From: Anomaloglossus baeobatrachus
Lineage: Eukaryota; Chordata; Amphibia; Anura; Aromobatidae
Length of the DNA stretch: 64,000 nucleotides
Direction: 5' to 3'
NCBI RefSeq assembly: GCF_048569485.1
Contig: NW_027445261.1
Location: forward strand, 434,001 to 498,000
The notes under the pieces were generated by a model. That model was not told where the DNA came from. It worked only from the letters and a program-made list of their open reading frames with translations, and ran no database searches. Below, piece by piece: positions 47,401 to 59,313 of this stretch; position 1 is the stretch's first letter; every line of letters begins with the position of its first letter. The position numbers and the translations under genes are program-made.

Positions 47401-47973
47401 GGCTTTACACGCTGCGACATCGCTAATGCGGAGTCGTTGGGGTCACGGAATTTGTGACGCACATCCGGCCGCATTAGCGATGTTGCTGCGTGTGATACCG
47501 ATGAGCGATTTTGCATCGTTGCAAAAACGTGCAAAATCGCTCATCGGTGACATGGGTCTCCATTCTCGATTATCGTTACTGCAGCAGTAACGATGTAGTT
47601 CGTCACTCCTGCGGTAGCACACATCGCTCCGTGTGACACCGCAGAAACTAGGAACCTCTCCTTACCTGCCTCCCAGCCGCTATGAGGAAGGAAGGAGGTG
47701 GGCGGGATGTTCCGGCCACTCATCTCCGCCCCTCCGCTGCTATTGGGCGGTCGCTCAGTGACGTCGCTGTGACGCCGCACGGACCGCCCCCTTAGAAAGG
47801 AGGCGGTTCGCCGGACACAGCGACGTCGCCGGGCAGGTAAGTATGTGTGACGGGTCTGGTCGGTGTTTGTGCGGCATGGGCAGCGATTTGCCCGTGTCGC
47901 GCAACAGATGGGGGCGGGTACCCACACTAGCGATATCGGGACCGATATCGCAGTGTGTAAAGTAGCCTTTAGT
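47401..47973. mobile_element. GC-rich MITE, left arm (573 bp)
   Basis: The imperfect terminal inverted repeat ACTAAAGGGGGCTTTACACG pairs with the right end (CGCAGTGTGTAAAGTAGCC then TTTAGT). The inside is CpG-rich with short palindromes such as CGATATCGGGACCGATATCG near the right end and TACTGCAGCAGTA in the middle. It has no open gene. The superfamily cannot be told because no clear target duplication is visible. Confidence 0.75.
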
Positions 47974-48581
47974 CACATGACCAAGACTGTATCTGTGTCC
48001 CTACAACACACTTGAGACAAATGTGTGTGTGAGCCTGCATTGTGGGGTATATATAATATATTATAGAGCTGGGAAGGATCATTCTAAGCAGTGAGCTGTT
48101 CCAGTATTTGTAGGAAAATACCCAGTAGAAGCATCAAACACAGCACCAATACCTCCCATCAGTATTCCACCACAGTGCCATGTAACCCATGCCCTACACT
48201 CCCATCTACACCAATACTATACAGGCACAAACTAGTATATCTGACTAAAAGCCCCCAAAATATGAAGAACGGCCTATAGTTGAGTGTGGATATAAAATCT
48301 ATGTGAGCAGAGCTAGAATAGAAATCACTGATCGCATTGAAGTCATTCTGACCATAAATCACCATGATATCAAGGTGAGGAGTTGTGTGTTACTGCTGGG
48401 AGGAAAGGGTTAACAGTGGAATATTAAGGTGCATTTCTGTGTGCAGTGTTACTAGTCAATGTAACAATTCAGTATGAGCTGCTCTTGGTGCCGGGGGAGG
48501 GAGATGCTCTCCTGAGCAAGATAGATGGGGAATGAACATGATATCTATATAGTGTAAGGCAGGGGGTCTCAAACCAGGTGA
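47974..48581. other. Left-arm DNA, no gene recognised
   Basis: Mixed-composition DNA with a TATATAATATATTATA run near 48048. No coding or repeat family is recognised. Confidence 0.4.
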
Positions 48582-48923
48582 TCATGTCTGATCAACTGGT
48601 TACATTATGTCTGATTACCTTGTCTAACAGTTTTTTCTCCCCTTTCTTTACCTTCCAGGTTCCCATAGTCACGTGAAATATCCCTGTTGCACTTGATTAC
48701 GGCTCACTATTCACTATAGGATGTCTTATATCTAACATCACACTCTCACCCATCAGCACTCTATAGGTTTGTATAAGGTATGCGCTTACACATCCGGTCC
48801 TCCATAGGTATTTCCACTTATGTAACACTATCCCTATGATCACTCATAACTCATACCCTTGTAGTCAATTACAGCCTCCTCTCTCCCCCCTCCCCTTCTC
48901 CCTTTCCATCTATAATTTTGCCA
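48582..48923 (+). repeat. 343-bp end repeat, copy 2
   Basis: Inverted relative to 40753-41095. It ends CTATAATTTTGCCA and is followed by about 275 bp of unique DNA before the second Penelope-like segment. Confidence 0.85.
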
Positions 48924-49197
48924 GTACAATATTAGTTTACATTAGGCACACACTCACATATTCCTTTCCTTAGTGATTTATTGTAATTCACATTCACATA
49001 CAATTCTCTATGCCTGCCCCATTACTACATTCATACCTACTTGACCCTATCCTGATACCCCTTGTCTCACCTTGTTGGTCCCTACACCTGTTATCATGTC
49101 CTTTCCTGTGTCTGTCTTGTCACACAACACATTTTAGCATATAACTTGTGCTCCTTATTACCTGTCCTGCCTATTAGAATTATGTCCATTATGTCCA

Positions 49198-49810
49198 TGC
49201 ATGGCCCAATGAATCAAGTCTGTACTTCATATTCATGGTTTAAGCCTTTGGGTTCCAATGTGCCCAGAGTATATATCCAGAAAGATTCCCTTTCTTTGAG
49301 CTTCCTAATTCTATTGCCTCCTCTGCGTATGGCTTGGACATGTCCGATGACTTGGAATCTTAATTGGATCACTGTGTGATTATGCGTCACAAAATGGTGT
49401 GGGACTGGTAATAGAATCTGCTTACAATGTATTGTTGACTTGTGTTTAGCTCAAAGAAAGAGAATCTTTCTGGATATGTACTCTGGGCACATTAGAACCC
49501 AAGGGCTTAAACCGTGAATATGAAGTAAAGACTTGATTCATTGGGCCGTGCACCATGTCACCAAGTGTCCAATTGCATTGTCCAATGGCTCACAATGGTT
49601 ATGCGTTTTCATTGGATGGATAATCGAAGCCATGTTTTTTTCCTTTCTGTTGGGTTTGTTGTGTGAGTAGCCTATAGGATTAAGTTGGTTACCGCAGGCA
49701 GTGGATTTAACTTCCTGTCTTTGGTCCAGTGGTAGATGGATTGTCTGGTCTATGAGCTGTTATTGGTTTGAATGCAGGTGAATGCCCATGGGCTGCTTAT
49801 GACTGTGTAA
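49198..49810 (-). mobile_element. Penelope-like terminal segment with endonuclease end, copy 2
   Basis: A direct repeat of 41187-41820 with a few percent difference. Its minus strand carries the same endonuclease C-terminus. Together the two copies bracket about 7.4 kb that holds the U2 gene, gypsy pieces, SET exons and the MITE. Confidence 0.65.
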
Positions 49811-50116
49811 AATAGTATTGATTCATGATGGATTTCAGACTACATGTAGATATCTTCAGTCTTTCTATCCACATCATTTAAATGAACATTATCCATGCAG
49901 CTTGAAATTCATCCAATAAGAGAAGCAACCTTGTACAACCAATCTGATAAGGGCACAGTATATCCTAAGGGAAGGTTATGGCTATAAAAGGGGACTTCTT
50001 GGAGTCACCAGGTTGTTGATGGATGTTGCATGATCTAGTCTAAGCTCTTAGGAGCTGGCTAGGGGATCAGAACCAGGATGCCTTGTGGACTCGGTCTAGG
50101 GACTTTGGCTTCAACT
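49811..50116 (+). other. Inner end of left arm, TATA-containing repeat
   Basis: TATAAAAG at 49983 lies in a stretch that resembles a retroelement promoter region, but no partner repeat proves this. The inverted copy in the right arm begins at 53347. Confidence 0.4.
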
Positions 50117-50507
50117 TTGTGCTTGGTACAGATCCGCTCACCGGTTCAGTTCCCCTCGGGTCACCGCCCGTCCCCGGTCCTACGGTTCAGCTGACTTGTA
50201 CCACCTCCTGCAGACGGCCACCACCGTCTGCCGACCTTGCTGACAGTGCCTGGGCTCCTACCCAGACACTAACAGTTTCTGTCCTCTCACTTTCCACTAC
50301 AAAACTAAACTAACTGCTTTTTCCCGCCTCCAGGCCTGTGAACTCCTCGGTGGGTGGGGCCAACCGCCTGGCTCCGCCCCACCTGGTGTGGACATCAGAC
50401 CCTGGAGGAGGCAACAAGGATTTTGTGTGACTGATGTAGACTATCCAGGGGAGGGGGTGTGTGTGATTTTGTGTTTGTGACTACCTGGCTAGTCCAGGGC
50501 GTCACAC
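50117..50507 (+). repeat. Spacer repeat ending in CAGGGCGTCACAC
   Basis: A GC-rich stretch that ends CTACCTGGCTAGTCCAGGGC then GTCACAC. The start of the repeat at 51636 is the reverse complement of this end (GTGTGATGCCCTG then ACCAGGTAGT), so the two are the same family in opposite orientation. Confidence 0.6.
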
Positions 50508-50750
50508 ATGCTATGCACTTGGAAGAAAGCTGTGAGAATTTAGACTTTATTCTCAAGAAACTTAACTACAAGGAGCATGGATGGTCAATATGTGGTGGTC
50601 TAAAAATGTTCTCATTGCTTCTTGGGCAGCAAGGAGGATATATTAAATACCCATGCTGTTCTGCCTCATGGCAGCCTGCTAATAGTCATTCATTGAAATT
50701 TCTGTTACAACCCCTAGAGGTCATTGTTATTCTTTTGAATTGCTGAGTTT
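50508..50750 (+). pseudogene. Multicopy ORF family, first piece (LGQQ motif)
   Basis: The plus strand encodes WSICGGLKMFSLLLGQQGGY followed by KYPC. This resembles a protein family seen in many animal genomes, with LGQQ-GYTKYPCFLC as hallmark. It has no agreed function and its transposon superfamily is unclear to me. The rest of the gene follows in broken pieces to 52790. Confidence 0.55.
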
Positions 50751-51429
50751 CCCTTTAAGCTAAATGTATTCTGGGTAAGGAATGCCTCCCTGAGCTGAGA
50801 AGAAGCCTGCAGCCATTTTCTCTTTGGATTTGTCAGGAAAGGACATGCCGACTTACCTCTCTGTACATTCACCCCTGCCTAGTGTAATCCGGTGAGCAAA
50901 GCAAATTACATGTGTTAGTGATAGAATCCTAGATGGAAGAGTGTAGTAAATGCATTGTACATTGTACTTCTACACCTTTAGTGTCATCCCTGTCTTGTTT
51001 GTCTAGATAGGATTTCTATGTATTGCAGATGCAGTGACCTTTCACCTACATTCTCGTAAGAACTGCATCTCATGTACTGTTATGCTATGTTAACTCTGTA
51101 TTAACACTGTACTGACTGTAATCATTTTCTTGTTATAGTTTTTACCCGTTTAAAACAGTATCTTGGATATACCGTATTCTGTCTTCAACTGCATCTTGGA
51201 TATTCCTATATTCACTGTATATTCCATGTATACTGCAATCAAGTTCACGTTACCAGCTAATAAATCAAGGCTATTGAACTCCACAGTCTGTTTATTTGAA
51301 ATGTGAACTAGGGTTTAGCTGTATGCTAGAGATTCACAGCATTACGTAAAAGAAGGCAGAACACATGCTTTTTGTGTGAATTGGAAAGCCAGGTTAGGAC
51401 TCTTCACTGGAGCAAAAAAAATTGGCCAA
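50751..51429. other. Insertion-like DNA between ORF pieces
   Basis: Noncoding and AT-rich, with a TAATAAATCAAGG stretch near 51259 that could be a polyadenylation region. It may be an insertion or an intron of the neighbouring ORF. The family is not recognised. Confidence 0.35.
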
Positions 51430-51635
51430 CAAGAACATCTTTGTAACCGGGACTCAAGAACATTGTTGCATAAAGCTTAGTTGATCCCACCTAAAGTTCT
51501 CTTGCCACCACTCCACTGTAAGCTTGGACTGATGAAGCTGTTTGTGAAAGCGCTACTGAAAGAAGGAGAGATGTTTAAGTACCTGTGTACCAAGTTTCAG
51601 GGACTGTCAGAATCAAGTCTGAAGGAAGGTGTGAT
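51430..51635 (+). pseudogene. Multicopy ORF family, second piece
   Basis: The plus strand encodes LVDPTKVLLPPLHCKLGLMK, then FVKALLKEGEMFKYLCTKFQ. This is the block that follows the LGQQ block in the same family. It is cut at the right by the repeat at 51636. Confidence 0.55.
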
Positions 51636-52431
51636 GCCCTGACAAAACCAGGTAGTTACAGATAGGCCCCCGCACAACACCTTTCCTCACTTAGGAAACA
51701 CACAGCCGACCTGAAACCCTAGTCACCTAGGACCCTGAAGCCAGGACCGAAACCAGCGGCCTAGCTAATTAAATGATTGAGGGCAGGATTATAGGTCCTA
51801 TCCCACCTAAAGTCCCTCAAAGAAGACAACAGCCCACTGATAGGGATAAGGCCACCGCCAGGGCCCTTAGATCCCACGGGCCAGCGCCTGCGGGCACGGC
51901 TCCTTAGGCCATATCCAGCCGGGAGCGGACTCCTGAGTTCCAGACCAGGCAGTCCACCATACACAAAAACAAGTGCAGAGTAAAGGACAGCGACCACCAG
52001 CCTGGGTGGGGGACCTGAATGCAACCGGCCGGGGCGGCAGGCCACCAGCACCTTTGGTTTACCGAAAGACTCGTGTGATTCATTTACTGTGAGTAACCAA
52101 ACATCCCCCTGCTTGCTCAGGCGCGCCGGCCCTTGCCATCACCATACCCTGCACAAAGACACTGGGCCCCGGGGCAATCATCCCTACACACGGAGGGGTT
52201 AACATCCAGCTGCCACTACATCTCTCCCGGGTATCCCATAACGGCAGCGGTGGTGTCCCACCTCACCACACACCGTTGGTGGCGTCACAAACTTAATACG
52301 GCCTAGCCCATACATCTACATTCCTCCTTTTATTCGACATGTCCGCGAGACCCCCGGGTCGAGCCACTCTCTTAGAAGGTCTGGATCCGACCAACGGCGG
52401 CTGCTGGCACAGGGGCAGCACAAAAGCATTT
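51636..52431 (-). repeat. Inserted GC-rich repeat in the ORF remnant
   Basis: It starts GTGTGATGCCCTGAC and ends near GGGGCAGCA, splitting the ORF family remnant. It belongs with the repeat at 50117-50507. It may be a solo LTR, but the ends and target duplication are not certain. Confidence 0.5.
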
Positions 52432-52800
52432 TTGTGGGTTCGGATATTCAGAAACCCATGAATGAAGGATGACGTGTTTTAAACAATAATGAAAACTGTT
52501 GAAAAAAGGGCTTGGGACTCTTTGAAAGAAGCAATAAATACGTTTCTAGGTAACAACAAAGAATCAAAATTTAAGTCCATCGTGGAGAACATGCTGAAAC
52601 GTTTCAAAGCCTTGGGTTGTCTAATGAATTTGAAGTTACATTTTTTACATTCCTATTTGGACTACTTGTCTGAAAACCTTGGTGCTGGTGGGAAGAACAA
52701 GAAGGTTTTCATCGGAATATCAAGGAGATGGAACGACGATACCAAAGTAAATGAAACGTGAACATGATTGCCGGATGCTTCACAGAGAAGATCCACAGGC
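52432..52800 (+). pseudogene. Multicopy ORF family, third piece
   Basis: The plus strand (mainly 52489-52761) encodes AWDSLKEAINTFLGNNKESK, then LGCLMNLKLHFLHSYLDYLS. This is the third hallmark block of the same family as the LGQQ piece. After 52761 the reading decays. The family normally continues with a GERFHQDI block, faintly visible after 52700. Confidence 0.55.
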
Positions 52801-53346
52801 CTTCTATAAGAGAAAAGGGGGATCTAGAGAAAAGGAAAAAGTGCAAGAATAAATTTCTAATAAAGTTGCAGAATGACTGTACAATAAATAAATGTATTTT
52901 ATATATAAAATTGTGAATATTTTTGGTTACAATAAGTATTTTTCTTGTTCATGTCACTTGTATGTAACTTCACACATGGATTGTACAAAATCAATATTTG
53001 ATGGTTAAAAAAAAATATTTATTTTTTTTTTAAATCAGGACATTAGAAAACATAATAATCAGTCACTGGATTTGAAGTTTCATAAACCAAAATTTTACAT
53101 AGCTGTGTAATTTGTCGGGCACCCACCGACAATAGAATAGCGCCAGATTTAGGAAGCTGGCTGAGGTCTGCAAAGTCTGTAGCCAGGTGACAAAATTGTC
53201 CAACCTGGGTTTCTTCCTTAAGTAGTCTCTGGTATGATGATATGGTATAATCCTGGCAGCCGGAGTCGAAATCCCTAGATTGCGGTTATGATCTCCAATC
53301 GGAATTGGAGCCCCTAGATTGAAGCCATGTAGCCAAGTGATCCTCT
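52801..53346. other. AT-rich spacer DNA and short tandem motif
   Basis: AT-rich to about 53100. From 53270 a motif resembling GAAGCCAAAGTCCCTAGA recurs about three times at 30-45-bp spacing and runs into the right arm. Confidence 0.45.
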
Positions 53347-53652
53347 AGTTGAAGCCAAAGTCCCTAGACCGAGTCCACAAGGCATCCTGGTTCTGATCCC
53401 CTAGCCAGCTCCTAAGAGCTTAGACTAGATCATGCAACATCCATCAACAACCTGGTGACTCCAAGAAGTCCCCTTTTATAGCCATAACCTTCCCTTAGGA
53501 TATACTGTGCCCTTATCAGATTGGTTGTACAAGGTTGCTTCTCTTATTGGATGAATTTCAAGCTGCATGGATAATGTTCATTTAAATGATGTGGATAGAA
53601 AGACTGAAGATATCTACATGTAGTCTGAAATCCATCATGAATCAATACTATT

Positions 53653-54265
53653 TTACACAGTCATAAGCAGCCCATGGGCATTCACCTGCATTCAAACCAA
53701 TAACAGCTCATAGACCAGACAATCCATCTACCACTGGACCAAAGACAGGAAGTTAAATCCACTGCCTGCGGTAACCAACTTAATCCTATAGGCTACTCAC
53801 ACAACAAACCCAACAGAAAGGAAAAAAACATGGCTTCGATTATCCATCCAATGAAAACGCATAACCATTGTGAGCCATTGGACAATGCAATTGGACACTT
53901 GGTGACATGGTGCACGGCCCAATGAATCAAGTCTTTACTTCATATTCACGGTTTAAGCCCTTGGGTTCTAATGTGCCCAGAGTACATATCCAGAAAGATT
54001 CTCTTTCTTTGAGCTAAACACAAGTCAACAATACATTGTAAGCAGATTCTATTACCAGTCCCACACCATTTTGTGACGCATAATCACACAGTGATCCAAT
54101 TAAGATTCCAAGTCATCGGACATGTCCAAGCCATACGCAGAGGAGGCAATAGAATTAGGAAGCTCAAAGAAAGGGAATCTTTCTGGATATATACTCTGGG
54201 CACATTGGAACCCAAAGGCTTAAACCATGAATATGAAGTACAGACTTGATTCATTGGGCCATGCA
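53653..54265 (+). mobile_element. Penelope-like terminal segment, right-arm copy of 49198-49810
   Basis: Mirror copy. Here the endonuclease C-terminus is on the plus strand (about 54033-54253). Confidence 0.65.
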
Positions 54266-54539
54266 TGGACATAATGGACATAATTCTAATAGGCAGGACA
54301 GGTAATAAGGAGCACAAGTTATATGCTAAAATGTGTTGTGTGACAAGACAGACACAGGAAAGGACATGATAACAGGTGTAGGGACCAACAAGGTGAGACA
54401 AGGGGTATCAGGATAGGGTCAAGTAGGTATGAATGTAGTAATGGGGCAGGCATAGAGAATTGTATGTGAATGTGAATTACAATAAATCACTAAGGAAAGG
54501 AATATGTGAGTGTGTGCCTAATGTAAACTAATATTGTAC

Positions 54540-54881
54540 TGGCAAAATTATAGATGGAAAGGGAGAAGGGGAGGGGGGAGAGAGGAGGCTGTAATTGACT
54601 ACAAGGGTATGAGTTATGAGTGATCATAGGGATAGTGTTACATAAGTGGAAATACCTATGGAGGACCGGATGTGTAAGCGCATACCTTATACAAACCTAT
54701 AGAGTGCTGATGGGTGAGAGTGTGATGTTAGATATAAGACATCCTATAGTGAATAGTGAGCCGTAATCAAGTGCAACAGGGATATTTCACGTGACTATGG
54801 GAACCTGGAAGGTAAAGAAAGGGGAGAAAAAACTGTTAGACAAGGTAATCAGACATAATGTAACCAGTTGATCAGACATGA
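54540..54881 (-). repeat. 343-bp end repeat, right-arm inner copy
   Basis: Mirror of 48582-48923. Confidence 0.85.
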
Positions 54882-55489
54882 TCACCTGGTTTGAGACCCC
54901 CTGCCTTACACTATATAGATATCATGTTCATTCCCCATCTATCTTGCTCAGGAGAGCATCTCCCTCCCCCGGCACCAAGAGCAGCTCATACTGAATTGTT
55001 ACATTGACTAGTAACACTGCACACAGAAATGCACCTTAATATTCCACTGTTAACCCTTTCCTCCCAGCAGTAACACACAACTCCTCACCTTGATATCATG
55101 GTGATTTATGGTCAGAATGACTTCAATGCGATCAGTGATTTCTATTCTAGCTCTGCTCACATAGATTTTATATCCACACTCAACTATAGGCCGTTCTTCA
55201 TATTTTGGGGGCTTTTAGTCAGATATACTAGTTTGTGCCTGTATAGTATTGGTGTAGATGGGAGTGTAGGGCATGGGTTACATGGCACTGTGGTGGAATA
55301 CTGATGGGAGGTATTGGTGCTGTGTTTGATGCTTCTACTGGGTATTTTCCTACAAATACTGGAACAGCTCACTGCTTAGAATGATCCTTCCCAGCTCTAT
55401 AATATATTATATATACCCCACAATGCAGGCTCACACACACATTTGTCTCAAGTGTGTTGTAGGGACACAGATACAGTCTTGGTCATGTG
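54882..55489. other. Right-arm DNA, no gene recognised
   Basis: Mirror of 47974-48581. Confidence 0.4.
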
Positions 55490-56062
55490 ACTAAAGGCTA
55501 CTTTACACACTGCGATATCGGTCCCGATATCGCTAGTGTGGGTACCCGCCCCCATCTGTTGCGCGACACGGGCAAATCGCTGCCCATGCCGCACAAACAC
55601 CGACCAGACCCGTCACACATACTTACCTGCCCGGCGACGTCGCTGTGTCCGGCGAACCGCCTCCTTTCTAAGGGGGCGGTCCGTGCGGCGTCACAGCGAC
55701 GTCACTGAGCGACCGCCCAATAGCAGCGGAGGGGCGGAGATGAGTGGCCGGAACATCCCGCCCACCTCCTTCCTTCCTCATAGCGGCTGGGAGGCAGGTA
55801 AGGAGAGGTTCCTAGTTTCTGCGGTGTCACACGGAGCGATGTGTGCTACCGCAGGAGTGACGAACTACATCGTTACTGCTGCAGTAACGATAATCGAGAA
55901 TGGAGACCCATGTCACCGATGAGCGATTTTGCACGTTTTTGCAACGATGCAAAATCGCTCATCGGTATCACACGCAGCAACATCGCTAATGCGGCCGGAT
56001 GTGCGTCACAAATTCCGTGACCCCAACGACTCCGCATTAGCGATGTCGCAGCGTGTAAAGCC
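55490..56062. mobile_element. GC-rich MITE, right arm
   Basis: Mirror of 47401-47973. Confidence 0.75.
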
Positions 56063-57907
56063 CCCTTTAGTGGGAGTGGTGTACAGGGTCTTAGCAGTAA
56101 AGAGTATTCCATATTTCTGCCAGATACCCACAGAGATATTGAAATCTGAAAAAAGAGACTTCTGCTCATTGAAGGTAAGAACTGCTCACATAGCGTTCAA
56201 CTCCACAGCAAACGAGTGCTCTAGCACTGGCATCTCAGCAGGGATATTCCCCTACTACACATGTGTGTCTAGGTCACTGTGACAGTTTACAGGACATAAC
56301 TCAGGGCACCTAGACAGAAGGCAGAGGGACTACTTTCTATTTCTGGTGTAGAGCTTAGTACAATATATATATATTTATACTATTACATGGGACACATGTA
56401 CCTTGTATTACCATTATTCGCTGTATATGAACCCCTTTTCTCCGGGCATTATTTGTCTATAGCATTTTTCACGAACCTGAGGCAACTGAGAACCCTTCAG
56501 TGAAGGAATTCCACTAACCCTCACAATACCTACCAGGGGCCTCCCTGCAGTAACTCAGGTAGTTGTACCCATTCTCTTTCCGCATTCTATGTGTTCTTCT
56601 TCTTTCTTCTTTTTTTTCTTTTTTCTTCTTTTTATTTCTATCATGTAGTTCAGGGGTTTATAGATATATGTCCTGCATCTCATATTTCCTTTAGTGGTGC
56701 TTCTTACCCATTCTCATATCATTTACCCTAGTATTTCATGATCCTGAGGCGACTGAGAACCCTTTAATAAAGGAATCCTTTTTCACCTGAATTGTCAAGT
56801 GATACTTACCAGTGACTATCACGTAATGTTACAGGTAGTTCCATTTTCTTCCTCTTCTTTCTCTCCTTTCTTCTTTGTCACACGGTCCATTGTGTTATAG
56901 CCCACGTGTCATGATAACACTTGTACCATCTTTTCATTTAGATTCCACCTACAATTATTTACCGATTCCAGTTCTGGAATAGGCTTTCATCATCTACTCA
57001 CTAGAATTCTCAAGTTCATAAGGTACTGAGACATATACATGTTCACACCATTATAAAGAACAAAGTATAAACATTGAGGTTTTTCTCACACCCATGTTCC
57101 TGTGTTCTTTGATATGATATGTGTTCATTTCCTTCACTATATAGGATTGCAAGTTTTCCATTTGTACCTTAATGGCAATGACGCTATACAATTGAACACA
57201 TATCATCCTGTTATCCATATAGGTGTGTATTTACCTGCTTGACTATTTTTGGTTGTTTGATCCAGAATGTTTCTCCAGATAGGTCATGTGGAAATTTTCT
57301 TTCCTCAGTACAAATGTTTTCACTATGGCTTTGGAAAATTTTTTTGTATGTGCATCATGGTCATTTGACCCATTGTACTCTCAAGTAGCAATATATTGTA
57401 CTGTTATGTTGTACTATGTACTAATTACGTGTTTATATGGTTTTGTAACCCTTTATGATCTTAGATAACTTTATCCTTGATAAAGACCTAAAAACAAGTT
57501 CGAAACGTTGGATGAATTATCCTTTTGCACAAATAAAGAATTTTCAGCATTCTAAGAGTTCTTTTCTTACGTTATTGATCACTATAGTGTGCCAGAGCTA
57601 TTTCTATTGAATTAACTCTTATTTTTTCTGAGCACCTGCTATATACACAGTGAGCCAGACATATTCAATTTTCATTCAGAAGGCAGAGGGAAGCCTTAGC
57701 AGCTGAGCCTATATCTTGGCTTGTGAGCATTAGAACAGGCCGGCGATTACAGGGTAACATGAAAAATGTCCAGCTTGCATTATGACTAGAACATGACAAT
57801 ATCCTTTTAAGTACTAACCTATGATGCGTTCCTAAGCAGTTGATGTTATATGTTCTACATTTCATTTTCTGCATACTTTACAAGTAGTAGAATTTGCTTT
57901 GATATAG
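56063..57907. other. Right-arm repeat-like DNA, no gene recognised
   Basis: Mirror of 45556-47400. The Penelope-like tail reads on the plus strand here: TTGATAAAG near 57476, CGAAACG near 57501, then AATAAAG near 57533. Confidence 0.45.
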
Positions 57908-58027
57908 GCAACTGGATTTTCACAATGAAAAGGCAAAGGATAACGCCCGAAAAAGACGCCATACATTATGTCAGTGCCATCACTGACAAACCTGGATTGA
58001 CCATGAAATACATCAATCCCCTTAAAG
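57908..58027 (+). pseudogene. SET-domain gene exon A, right arm
   Basis: Mirror of 45436-45555. The ATG is at 57925 and the GTGAGT donor starts at 58028. The encoded end is KPGLTMKYINPLK plus one base. Confidence 0.65.
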
Positions 58028-58115
58028 GTGAGTTAAAACAAGTTTTAACTAAATTGCCTTAATATTGTCATGCATTAGAATGACTGTCTTAGGTAATGAT
58101 AAATATTTTCTACAG

Positions 58116-58183
58116 GAAGAGGAGTGTTTGCTGAAACTGAAATCGAAAAAGGGAGTTTTGTTGCAGAATATCGAGGTGAGCTC
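58116..58183 (+). pseudogene. SET-domain exon B, right arm
   Basis: Mirror of 45280-45347. The acceptor CTACAG ends at 58115. The exon encodes the GRGVFAETEIEKGSF block and then fuses to gypsy integrase. Confidence 0.7.
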
Positions 58184-58440
58184 ACGTATGCACTTACGAT
58201 GGTAGACAACTACTCGAGATTTATGGTTGTGGTACAAGTCAAAGATCTAATGGCCCATACTGCAGCGAAGGTCTTCCAAGCACACTTATGCAGACCTCAT
58301 GGCTACTCAGAGAGAGTCCTCACAGATCAAGGCACTGCCTTTGAAGCGGAAATCTTCAAGGACTTCTGCAGCTTTTACCGATGCAGGAAGATGCGTACTA
58401 CACCCTACCATGCTCAAACCAATGGTTATCAACCTGCTCA
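58184..58440 (+). mobile_element. Gypsy integrase fragment, right arm (fossil)
   Basis: Mirror of 45023-45279. Confidence 0.8.
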
Positions 58441-58448
58441 GGACTTTA

Positions 58449-58554
58449 CCCCATATTCCAGATGTGGCCTTACAAGTGATTTATAGAGGGGTAACAATAC
58501 GTTGGGATCATCGGATCTAATCTCCCTTTTTATACACCCTAAAATCTTGTTTGC
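58449..58554 (-). mobile_element. LINE scrap, right arm
   Basis: Mirror of 44909-45014. Confidence 0.75.
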
Positions 58555-58557
58555 GTT

Positions 58558-59313
58558 AGAATAAACAATAACATCATAAAGGTATAGCAGTACCGTTTCA
58601 AAGTTTCGGTGTCCCAAGCAGCATTCCATCAGCCTCTGGAAGGTTCCTGGCAAATTGCACAGCTCGAAGGGCATGCTTTTGAACTCGCAGAGACCCATCG
58701 GGGTGGCAAAGGCGGTCTTCTTCCGGTCTGCCTCAGCAACGGACACTTGCCAATAGTGACTAGTGAGATCAAGGGTAGAAAAATAATTTGCAGTTGTCAA
58801 TGCAGCTAGCTATTCCTCAATACAGGGGAGTGGTGCTGTCCTTCTTCTTTAACAGGACCAACGGAGCTGCCCAGAGGCTACAACTGTCACGGATAACCCC
58901 AGCCTCCTTCATGTTGCTCAACATGTCCTTGGTACACTGGTAATGTGCAGGTAGATTTGGCTTATATCTCTCTTTGATGGGTGGGTGTGCACTTGTGGGG
59001 ATGTAGTGTTTGACCCCTTTTATTTTTCAAAAGTCTAGCGGATGTTTGCTGAAGACTTGCTCGTATTCTTGCACTAGCCTGTAGACCCCCTTCTTGTGAT
59101 GTGAAGGTGTGGAGTCAGTGCCTACGTGTAATTCCTTACACCACTCCTCTGGCTGACTTGGTGAGCTGTCACTGAATGGGTGGGCTGAAGCAATGGTGGA
59201 TGCTGCTGTTTGGATAGCATGTGTATCTACTGAGAACAGCTTATCAATGGTGGCAAATCGGAGCAGCTTAATCTTTTGCTCTCCGCAGTTCAACACTCTC
59301 ATGGGCACTCTTC
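58558..59313 (-). mobile_element. Ty3/gypsy pol fragment, right arm (fossil)
   Basis: Mirror of 44150-44905, same lineage as 1-1040. Confidence 0.8.

Larger units (their letters stand above)
40216..50116 (+). repeat. Left arm of giant inverted repeat (about 9.9 kb)
   Basis: Each position n in this arm matches the complement of 103463 minus n in 53347-63247. I noticed only single-base differences (for example near 42945, 43450 and 47264). The arm ends inside the satellite on the outside, where the unit types change, and at 50116/53347 on the inside. Confidence 0.95.

Noticed and set aside
48091-48365. Short frames inside the palindrome arms as host genes
   Set aside because: They lack motifs, conservation signals and splice context, and are doubled only because the arms are mirrored.
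51527-51545. CTGATGA followed by GAAA as another hammerhead core
   Set aside because: There is no stem between the motifs, and the bases are explained by the GLMKLFVKALLK coding stretch of the ORF remnant.
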